64,000 bases of DNA from Limnephilus marmoratus (Eukaryota; Arthropoda; Insecta; Trichoptera; Limnephilidae), in assembly GCA_917880885.1 (NCBI GenBank), contig OU862908.1, positions 54,395,819 to 54,459,818 on the forward strand, read 5' to 3'. Positions 55,689 to 64,000 of this stretch are shown here, piece after piece. The notes beneath the pieces were generated by a model. It was not told the DNA's origin and ran no database searches. It saw only the letters and a program-made list of their open reading frames with translations. The position numbers were made by a program, and so were the translations under genes. The stretch's first letter is position 1. Each line of letters starts with the position of its first letter.

Positions 55689-56927
55689 TTAAACATTTAG
55701 ATATATTGAACTCAATCCGATTTCTTTTACTCCAGTCAATAATTCTATCAATATCTGACTGGAGTCGATTGCAGTCCTCTGAGTTAGTATTTCTAAGAAT
55801 AGTTTCAGGTCATCAGCAAAAAGAAGAAACCTGGAGTGCAGAATTACTTCTGAAATATCATTAATAAATATGGAAAAAAGGAGTGGGCCTAAATTAGAAC
55901 CTTGGGGTACTCCTGATCGTACAAAAAATAGAATTGACTGGAATAGTCCATGAGATACAAACTGTTTCCTGTCTGCAAGATAGCTAGCAAAAAAGGTGAG
56001 TAGTCTCACGGAGAATCCTATTTCAGCCAGTTTCTTTAGTAAGACGTCATGATTAACAGTATCGAAGGCCTTTGAAAAGTCGTTATTCGAACAATCTACC
56101 TGATGGCCTTTATCTAAAGATTTTGATACGTAATCAGTAAGTACCAATAAGTTGGTTTCTGTAGATCGACCTTTTCTAAATCCGTGCTGTTCCGAAATCA
56201 AGAGCGGCTCCACTTGTGGCAGTGTATATTTGTGAATAATCGATTCAAACAATTTAGCCGGTGCAGATAATATTGCTACGGTCCTAAAATTTTCTACAGA
56301 AGTCTTTGTACCGCTTTTATAAATCGGACAAATCTTCGAAATTTTCCAGGAATCAGGAAATACGCCGGTTTCTAAGGAAAGGTTAAATAGGAAACTTAGT
56401 GGCATTTTTAAAAACTCGGCATACCCTTTAAAGAAGAATACTGGAAGAATATCTGGACCAAGCGAATTTGTATTTTTCATTTTTCTAATGGAATTTTCTA
56501 TATCTGATTCATCAATTTGATCAATGTCGATATTCTGGGCTCCTTTTATATTCAACTTGGCAGAAATATTTGTATTAAGTAATGGAGACTCATTACTATA
56601 CACGGATTGGAAGTGTGTTGCAAAGGCTTTAGCTAAATCTACTCCACGAACTTCCCGATCACGATGCGTCATGGTGTCTTGAATTCCACCATCTTTTCTC
56701 AGCGATTTGACGTAGTCCCAAAACATGTTGGAATCATGCTTGATATCGTGTTCAATGGAATTTACGTATGATTGGAAAGCAGTGCGTATATTGCGCCTAA
56801 TCACGGCTCTATGAACACTGAACAAATCATAGTCACTCTGACACACTAATGCTCGCGATGGTATTTTGACAGAACCACTTCGGATATCGACGACCACCTC
56901 TACTGGGAGGTTTTCTTGGGAAACAGG
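55689..56927 (-). pseudogene. LINE reverse transcriptase (fused to Harbinger start)
   Basis: Open in one frame with the upstream Harbinger ATG, giving a chimeric frame of over 430 codons from 56990. LINE RT motifs: NSLGPDILPVFFFKGY, ISKICPIYKSGTKTSVENFR, ILSAPAKLFESIIHK, EQHGFRKGRSTETNLLVL, FSKAFDTVNHDVLLKKL, SGVPQGSNLGPLLFSIFIND and the catalytic FLLFADDLKLF. A frameshift near 55775 ends the homologous reading; the next LINE residues (DIDRIIDWSKRN) lie in another frame. In the KGHQVDCSNNDFSKAFDTV motif, YFDLSKAFD is more usual. Confidence 0.85.
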
Positions 56928-56990
56928 CTTTTCTTCCTCTTCTGCTAACACACAAGCGATGACGAATTGTTCTTCTTCACTTTCCTCCAT
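56928..56990 (-). pseudogene. Harbinger-like transposase start (before the LINE)
   Basis: ATG at 56990, then an acidic 21-codon stretch MEESEEEQFVIACVLAEEEE and K. Acidic starts of this kind precede the W-x-H block in Harbinger transposases. Right after the lysine codon the sequence becomes LINE-derived. GAAAA occurs at both LINE junctions and is a candidate target duplication. Confidence 0.7.
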
Positions 56991-57164
56991 TATATCACAG
57001 ACATATTTCGCACGACCGAATGAAGTGAATGAAGTGATCGGATTGCTTTTAGTTGCGGCGGCAAATGCGATCGCTGCCAATCGGGTGGACGCATTGTGAA
57101 AAATTCATCCGTTTGATGCGATGCGTCCGAAGCATACGATGCCGAAAGGTGAACGCTTAGCTTA

Positions 57165-59010
57165 CCAACGGTAAATATTGATATTTGGGGTATTTATGTT
57201 TTCACGCTGATTTCAGTTCATGTTGACTATTTTATAGTTTGCGCATAATATTTTTTTGTGAAATATTTCCAAAAAAGTCGGTTATAATAAATATATTATT
57301 TTGTATTTTGAGATCTACGTAGACGAATGGTTACTAACGCAATTAAGTTAGTTATTAATTTACTTATTTATGGTACAAAATATAAACACATTTAAATTCA
57401 GAAACATTTTTTACATAAAAAAAACATATGATTTAAATTAATCAAAATTTACAATTTAGTAAACAAAATGTTAACTAATAACTAAATATGTGAAATACTT
57501 TTTCGGGAGTTCTTCGGTGCTGTTGAAAATATCTGTTACTCATGAAAGTCAGATATCTGTGTGTACCTACGTCCTATTTATATATACTGCTGGTTGTTTT
57601 GTACAGTTTTACGATATTGTAAAAAAAAGAGTGGCATCTATCTACGAGTATACCAATCTGAGAGTAGCATTCTTTTATTGTCTTTAATATGTCTTAATCA
57701 CACTTTTCTAATTAGATTAACATACTCGTAGCCTTACACACCAATCTGTCTCTTACCGAGGGATGAATCACATTTAGAAAGATAAATAGTCTAATCAAAT
57801 ACTTGTACTACTTTCTGTCCATCATAAAATTTTGCTTTTGCTTTCCCAAACACGTTCATAAAAGAACGTAATATATTATGTATCAGTATTTAAATGTATA
57901 TCATATAGTAATGGAATTTCCAATAACGTATGTTCCATTTATGTCCTCTGTGCAAACTGCATCCACATTTCTGTAATAAACAATAAAATGTTGATCTCAA
58001 TTGCTCTAATCTCAATAAAATGTTAATCTCAATTTCGTCCATGTAAATATGACCCTGTATTTTTTCTGCCTGTACGTACAGGGTATAAATAAAACAATAC
58101 ATGTACATTTTTGCTCAACATCGCGTTCAGTAGTCAAATGCATTGTAAGTATGTATATTATAGTTTTGTATTAGTGATCGACAAACTGGTGGATGCAATC
58201 TTTTACCTTAAGTTTTTATTTGTCTAAATATGTACAACATTTTTAGTATGATTTCACGCATTCATTTTTTATTTATTTTATTATCATCTAACCAACTTTT
58301 GGTACCTAGATATAGGTATGTGTTATGATATGGGTTATGTTACATATTTCAGAAAAAGGTCAGTATAGTTCAATAAAGTTCTGTTTTGCATTGTATTTTT
58401 TCTACCGACGTCATGTAATAATAATAATTAGTCGTGTATTTTTCGGATTTTATTTGCAGATCTTTAATTAAAATCAATTTTATGAGGACATCAAACCGAA
58501 TTGAAAGACATGTTCACGTCTGAAGTATTTTAGAAATGGATTATTCTGAATATTTCGTTCTGACTGGGAGTGGCAAACGAGGCGATCCGAAGTCATGTTA
58601 AACCCAATTCAGGGGTTTAAGCACGTCAACAGAATTTTCACTAAATTCAAATTCTTAGCTCTTGATAATGTATTGTTTTATTTGTTTAATGTTTTACGTA
58701 ATGGTATAAAAAAATCGCTAATAAACCATTTTTATTTTACAGCATTATCCACTCCCACCAATAATTTGCTTACGTCAAACAAACTTTCACCCAATTTTTA
58801 AACTATATTCGTACCAGTAAATTGAGTTTCAAACATGTATGGTGCGATGTCTTTCTCTTCTTCACTTCAATATTTGTAGTTGGTGAATTAAACTTGGAGT
58901 TACCACTAAATTTAAAATTTAGTAAGCAATTTTTGAAAAATCTCTACTTACCCCCTAAACCCACTTTATCTATCAAGGATAGAACTAAAATTTACCAATT
59001 ATATTACTTT
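57165..59010. other. AT-rich intergenic sequence
   Basis: No supported gene. Frames of 60-72 codons (57490, 57890, 58595, 58822) have AT-driven composition and no motif. Confidence 0.5.
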
Positions 59011-59373
59011 GGGAGGCGGGTGTGAGTACTTAAGCCCCGGGAACCCTTCATTTTTAGCAGTGGTTTTCCCGGGGTGAACCCCATTTTCACGGGGTGAGGT
59101 TTATCCAGGTTTTAGCGGCAGCAGCGTTCTGTCCACCACTGTATGGTGGGCCGGTTGGAAGAAGTTGCGGTAGTCCCTTTGACCCGTAGTGGGAAGGATG
59201 ATCACACAGGTCTGTCGCTATGGACACACTGACCCCCACATTCCTACCCACCCCTCTTACTGCTTTTCTTCCCAGAACTTTCTCTCCATCCACACAATAT
59301 ACCAAAAGATGACATAGGTCCTGACAGAAAACAATTTCCTCGTGGTCTCTCGTGTGAGGATCATGTAAAAAAA
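59011..59373 (+). mobile_element. SINE-like repeat family 2, copy 3
   Basis: GGGAGGCGGGTGTGAGTACT at the head, CATTCCTACCCACCCCTCTT and AAAGATGACATAGGTCCTGA in the 3' half, tail GTGAGGATCATGT plus poly-A (59367-59373). The 110-codon minus frame across it is a shadow. Confidence 0.75.
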
Positions 59374-59414
59374 CAAGCTTTAAACTAAATACTCCAAGAG
59401 TCTCCACTACTCTC

Positions 59415-59555
59415 TCCACCGTCTGGAGCCACTGAGACTATGCGAGTATGGGAGTATGTTTTGAGTCTGATGGAAGGGGGGAGGGGAAAAAATTCTGATT
59501 CAGATCTGTCACCAAACACGGATAAGGCCACTTCAAGTTACGTTTCAGTTCTAGA
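59415..59555 (-). mobile_element. SINE family 1, 3' fragment (minus strand)
   Basis: CCGTCTGGAGCCACTGAGAC and CAGATCTGTCACCAAACACG are the complement of the family 3' half. The head is absent. Directly abuts the family-2 copy at 59011-59373. Confidence 0.65.
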
Positions 59556-61571
59556 AATTTCGAGAAATACGCCTAAAATAAAATATAGTAATATTTTATT
59601 TTATGTAAATTAACTTTAAAACAACACACACGTTAAAAAACATGATATTATCTTTAACACAGAGCTCTAGAAAATTACGGTATACCCACATTTTATCTAA
59701 CCAAGTAATTTTATGCCATTGTTTGTGTTAATGAGTCTCAGAAAACTACCCAAATTCCTACAAATTAAGATGTTGTTTGACGTCACGTTATATGGAAAAT
59801 ATTTTGCGTTTGACTGAATTGCTAATGCTTATCATATTACAAAGATATGTAAAGCAAGTAAAAAAAACGACGGTAACTTCAATTTATGTCAAAAGCAAAC
59901 ATCAGCAACATGTCAAACAAATAAATTTGATCGTGTATTCAGTCTACCTCTAACAAAAAGACAAATAAAATTAAAAACGTTAAATTTACTTGGTTCAGAA
60001 ATTTCATGTCCCAAGCCCAGGGGCTTAATAATTCAAACGAAAATTTTTGCACGTCTGTGTATTTATTTTCAATTGTAATACTTACCGGAAATTCTCTGTT
60101 CTTTTCACGAAAACAAGGGTAAAAAATTCGTGAATTTTCCATCCGAAAAAAATACCTCGATGTGGGGGTAGATTCTTTGGGGACTTTTCCGTTAGCCCAC
60201 ATACGGATTGATGGCTCCTACACGTCAGACAAAAAAATATTTTATATCAGCACTCGCTTTGAGGTAATTTGAGTGCCCGCGTCGGGAAAAATCGCGCAAA
60301 CATCCCTGAAATACGTGGGTCGGAAAATTTACACGTGCTACCAAACGTTGGTTTTTTGTCGGCTGTCGGAATTATAGATACGGATGAATTTATACAATCT
60401 ATTTCAGTGCCGTACAAAAATTAAACATTTTCAAAATTCTATTATTATAAAAATAATCGATTTACTCCCAATTGTTTCACAGAAATTCACGTGTGACAAA
60501 GTCATCAATAGCCGTTCAGTGCCGCTTTGTTTTTTTTCTATAGTTGAAAGGTTCCCGATAAATGCAGATTCTAAGTCCGTTTCAGCTTTTGTAGAAATTG
60601 TGATTAGCAGAATAGGTCAACTGTCATGTTATTAAAAACTTGTCCACATATTACAATTTGATGGAAAGCTGAAATGCACCGAGAATCAGCGTCTAACGAG
60701 GACCTTTCAAAAAACAAAGAGGCCCATACCCGCCTCCCAAATTAGCCCACTATGTTTATGCTTTCGTTATCAATACAATTAAATGAATTAATAAATTCAT
60801 TTTATTATTTTGTTATAATAATATGAATAACTGAACTTGTAAAGTGTCACATAAGATTCCATTGAGTCATTACAACAAGCTGTGATTTTATTGTATCCAT
60901 AAACCCAATAGACAAACAGTTACTTGTTCGTTCGCAGGGTAATAAGGAAGTTTCAAGTCGTGGATGATCAGGGAAGGTTAACCTATGGCCGACGAGCGAA
61001 TTCCATACAACCAGCAAATATTTAGTGATCTTAATTTTTATGTTAAAAATAAAGAATTTTTCAGTTCTTCAAATAAAACTCAATTGAATTAACGTGTCTT
61101 GATTTATACAAAAACAAAAGTTCAATTCAGAAGTTATAATACACAGAAGAACAAAAGAAATTAAAAATATTTAACAACAGAAGTAGCAAGAAAACCTTCG
61201 AGAAGGGTCAGATGACGAGCATTTTTATCTGTATATCTAATAATTTTGTCTACGACCTAATATCGTATACTATTATAGCATCCTAAATAGAAGGAAGAGT
61301 GGTGAGGAAGAAATTGCTTCTCTGATGTAGGAATTTTTTTTGCTTGTTATACCAGAATTAGAAAAACGGAACTAAAAAGACCTCTTACGGTATTTTATGG
61401 TAATGAAAATCTTTTTATTTTCATTAGATTTAGTTGATCGTGAAAATGATAATGTCGTTGAAGTTACCAACAGTAAAACACAATGCTGTAAGGTTCTAAG
61501 CCCTTTTCGGAGGAATTAAACTATATAATTTTGGGAATGAGTAATTTATTAAATTAATTTAATAAGGAATT
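59556..61571. other. Intergenic sequence
   Basis: No supported gene. Contains a 21-base head fragment of SINE-like family 2 on the minus strand at 60723-60743 (CCCATACCCGCCTCCCAAATT). An 87-codon minus frame at 59939-60202 has no recognisable motif. Confidence 0.5.
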
Positions 61572-61945
61572 TTGGGATAACCAACACCCCTGCCATATGT
61601 CACCCCAAGTGGTTCGCTACGTTTCGTGACTTAGCAGGGGTGCCCGGTTTCATGAAGTGTGGCTTGTCCGGGTCTTTGCTTGGTGGCAGACGCGTCTATC
61701 CACCCTCTGCATGACAGGCCGGATCAGGAGAGAGAGGTTGAGGAAGTCCCTTTGACTTCTTCAGCTGCACTATCTTATAACATGGCCTTACACCGCCATG
61801 GGGGGGGATGGATTCATAAGTCCGTCACTCCTGGACTCACCTACCTCCAGATTCCTACTCACCCCTCATACCCTTTTCCTTCCCAGAACTTCCTCTCCTT
61901 CTTTTAAAAATAACCTGTGCACAGCATCTCGTGTGCATAGTTAAT
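61572..61945 (+). mobile_element. SINE-like repeat family 2, copy 4
   Basis: 5'-truncated; from GGATAACCAACACCCCTGCC through GGATGGATTCATAAGTCCGT and CCTTCCCAGAACTTCCTCTC to CATCTCGTGTGCATAG. The 82-codon plus frame is a product of the repeat. Confidence 0.72.
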
Positions 61946-62794
61946 GTTAACAAAATACTGAACTGAATCTTTTTTTTTAAGAGCCAATTGATCCGAGCTT
62001 CTCCAAAGGTTATCCATACCTGGCGTAGACGATACTTAACTCCCTCTGGCAGTATCCGTGGCTTACTTGGCTCACACTTCTTCTGAAGAGTGTGGTAATA
62101 TATTAAATTTAAGTTAACTTCTCAGGAAATGGGCGATGAAGTTGCTCAAAGTTAAGGCTTCCCGTCTATTGAGTTAATGGAGACAATGGAATTTGGGATA
62201 GTTAGAACAAGTAACGTTTTCTTCCGGTGGTGAATTGTTACAAATAATAATTTTACGAAAGATGACATAAAACCAAAAAATGATACAATACATCGAAGTT
62301 GTTTGCACCATTTTTTAGATACCAGAGGCCTCCCACATTTTTTTAATGTTTGTGATCTCCGTGATTCAGCGTTTATAATAATTTATTTATTAAGATAAAA
62401 ACATAGGAACTTAAAGAAACAAACATTATACGTGGTAGGTTTAAATGTGCATTTATGTGAAAATAATATACAAAAAAGAGAAAGAATAAAACAAATACCA
62501 GAAAATAAGAAACCGTAAAATGCGGATGGTATCAAAATAATTATATGATGTAGGTTAATAATACAAAATGTACAGTTGAAAAGTGCATGGTATAGAAAAG
62601 ATAACAGAGGAAAAGTTTTTTCATTGTATGTAGGTAAATGGAAAGAAAATTAAAATATATGCGATAGCTCCCGATTTACATGAAAATATCATTGAGGTAC
62701 CAATGTCTTAAACACTGCCAAAGTTATATTTAATATGACCATATTTGAGGTGAATCTTCTTTGTATTTTGAAATAACAAATTCATGTATTATTA
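61946..62794. other. AT-rich intergenic sequence
   Basis: No feature recognised. Ends in an (ATT)n run next to the following repeat. Confidence 0.55.
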
Positions 62795-63236
62795 TTATTA
62801 TTTTTTAATTTGCTTCACACAGGAAGCCCTGAAGAAAATAATTCCCTCAGGGCCTATGTCATCTTTGGGAATGCTGTGTGGAAGATTTTTTTAAGGAAAG
62901 GAAGGAGATAAAGTTCTGGGAATGAAATAGGTATGAGGATTGGGATTAGGAATATGGGAGTCAGTGCGTCCAGGACTGACAGACGTATGAATCCATCCCT
63001 CCCACTGCGATGCAAGTCGATGTTACGAGAGAGTACGGCTGGAGAAGTCAAAGGGACTCCCTCAACCATTCTCTCCCGATCCGGCCTGCCATGCAGCTGG
63101 TGGACAGAAGCATCCGCCGCCAAGACCTGGAAAAACCTCTCCAAACGTAGCGAAACACTTGGGGTGACTTATGGCAGAGGTGTTGGTTTTATCTAATAAA
63201 TGGTTCCCGGGGCGGAGATACCCTTACCCGCCTCCC
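62795..63236 (-). mobile_element. SINE-like repeat family 2, copy 5 (minus strand), near full length
   Basis: From an A/T-rich tail (complement) through TCAGGGCCTATGTCATCTTT, GACGTATGAATCCATCCCTC and CTTGGGGTGACTTATGGCAG to the head ACCCGCCTCCC at 63226-63236. It is the most complete copy and a good seed for a consensus. Frames on both strands (62854, 62933) are shadows. Confidence 0.78.
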
Positions 63237-63369
63237 AAATTGAAGTTATTGGGTCGGAGGTAGATTATTCTTAATATAATATAATAGGGAGGGAAAAAAG
63301 AATAATTCAACTTAAATTTCATAGATTTTTTGATGTTTTAAAGATAAGGAATATGTAGACTCTAGTGGG
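63237..63369. other. AT-rich intergenic sequence
   Basis: Nothing recognised. Confidence 0.5.
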
Positions 63370-63560
63370 AAAGGAACCACCTTTTATAGCTGAAATGTTG
63401 CTTGAAATGGCTATATTACGTTGAATCATAAGATATTCATGAATACGGAGGTACTTCCCAAAATTCGTTTAACCCATCTGCTTCTCTCCTCAATTCCTTC
63501 AGGCTCACAACACTCCTCAAATTGGATAACATGGTTTAACTTTACCAGCCTCCGGCTGTT
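63370..63560 (+). mobile_element. SINE family 1, diverged fragment
   Basis: TGAAATGTTGCTTGAAATGGCT, cut here as TGTTGCTTGAAATGGC, then GGAGGTACTTCC and CTTCAGGCTCACAACA, CAGCCTCCGGCTGTT follow the order of the family body with many differences. No head or tail. Confidence 0.5.
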
Positions 63561-63864
63561 ATCAATCTCGTTCGTTATCACTTACCACATAAAATGGTTA
63601 AGATTACCAATACATTGCCACATTGCAATCTTTTTTCAATATTTTCGCTTTCCCATCACTTCCCCTATCCGATTAATCCAGCTTCGTAACAATTTTCAAC
63701 ATGAAAAAATATTCCCACCGATTTTAAACTGATGAAACTGTCTTGCAGAATCTAATTTTTTTTTTAAAAAAACATACGACGAAGTTGCTTTCCCATGAGT
63801 TATCAAAACTCATTAAGGGATCGCCAATTGGTACTAAAATTTAAACCCAACCCAACCCAATATG

Positions 63865-63970
63865 CAGACACAACATATTATGAAGAAAAATTTTACAAAA
63901 CATTTCACAGCAACATACCGACACAACATAATATGAAGAATCACTTTACAAATATTTCACAGAAACATGT
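63865..63970 (+). repeat. 53-bp imperfect tandem duplication
   Basis: GACACAACATATTATGAAGA (63867) and GACACAACATAATATGAAGA (63920) start two units that continue alike through TTTCACAG(C/A)AACAT. 63561-63864 just before it holds no recognised feature. Confidence 0.75.
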
Positions 63971-64000
63971 CTTATAAGATTTTATGAATTATTGTAACCA

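Larger units (their letters stand above)
49311..56927 (-). mobile_element. 5'-truncated LINE (CR1/Jockey-type), carries BEL element C
   Basis: The 3' end is a simple repeat tail (TTGAA)n on the minus strand (49311-49331), typical of several LINE clades. Coding remains are 55689-56927 (RT) and 55223-55669 (C-terminal region), then a short 3' UTR split by BEL element C with the GTATT duplication. The 5' part, including any endonuclease and ORF1, is missing, as usual for LINE copies. It inserted into the Harbinger transposase gene. Confidence 0.8.
48762..57164 (-). mobile_element. PIF/Harbinger-like element, internally deleted, host of nested insertions
   Basis: Long imperfect terminal inverted repeats: TAAGCTAAGCGTCCACCTTT on the left and TAAGCTAAGCGTTCACCTTT read inward on the right, with similarity extending about 35 bp through CGGCATCGTA. 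GCGTCCAC-type subterminal motifs recur at 48770, 48852 and 49010. Its own sequence is 48762-49310 plus about 56928-57164, roughly 790 bp; the rest is a LINE carrying further elements. The transposase identity comes from the protein pieces listed separately. A clear 3-bp target duplication is not visible. Confidence 0.8.

Noticed and set aside
59939..60202. 87-codon minus-strand frame
   Set aside because: No recognisable family and no supporting splice or promoter signals seen.
61659..63196. Frames of 82-96 codons in family 2 repeats
   Set aside because: They fall in repeat copies on either strand and differ between copies by stops and frameshifts.
1..64000. CRISPR array or bacterial operon
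   Set aside because: Tandem repeats lack the constant-repeat/unique-spacer pattern, and the gene content is eukaryotic transposons.

Overview
The window looks like a gene-poor, transposon-packed stretch of an animal nuclear genome, most likely an insect. It is AT-rich, has no bacterial-type gene organisation, and almost everything recognisable is a mobile element: BEL/Pao and Ty3/Gypsy LTR retrotransposons, a CR1/Jockey-type LINE, P-like, PIF/Harbinger-like and piggyBac-like DNA elements, a Helitron, two SINE-like families and several foldback elements. I found no host protein gene and no functional tRNA or rRNA gene. The species cannot be named from what is visible.

Layout. (1) 1-3973: intergenic DNA with a tRNA-derived SINE (436-830) next to a foldback hairpin (892-1111), and a half copy of that hairpin (3526-3585). 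(2) 3974-23543: BEL/Pao element A, with 447-bp LTRs and a GTAAT target duplication. A piggyBac-like MITE (5607-6315) and a complete 11.9-kb Ty3/Gypsy element (7056-18918; 671-bp LTRs, no difference noticed between them, TGAC duplication) are inserted in its coding region. (3) 23544-29088: AT-rich DNA with SINE debris and a 67-bp duplication. (4) 29089-40464: BEL/Pao element B, heavily deleted and split by a 5.5-kb insertion of unresolved class (32304-37822). (5) 40465-48761: intergenic DNA with three foldback hairpins, two copies of a second poly-A-tailed repeat family, a second full tRNA-SINE and a non-autonomous Helitron (47986-48337). (6) 48762-57164: a four-level nest. A Harbinger-like element was hit by a LINE, the LINE by BEL/Pao element C (49403-55180), and the 5' LTR of C by a P-like element carrying a spliced THAP domain (53535-54858). 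(7) 57165-64000: intergenic DNA with further SINE copies.

How the parts relate. The Gypsy element has gag, a textbook -1 frameshift heptamer, and pol. It has lost part of RNase H and carries about 6 kb of tandem-repeat-rich non-coding sequence. BEL A would read as one gag-pol frame but for its two insertions and a small scrambled deletion. BEL B is a relic. BEL C has a long open frame in which both reverse transcriptase active-site motifs are changed and integrase is absent, so it must have been mobilised in trans.

The most unusual signal is in the foldback hairpins. Three unrelated-looking families share one grammar: CTGANGA, a short hairpin, then GAAAC (GAAAT in one arm) and usually a GTC or GTT. 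This is the layout of a hammerhead ribozyme core. The arm at 44721-44762 also has the matching stem I, stem III and GUC cleavage triplet.
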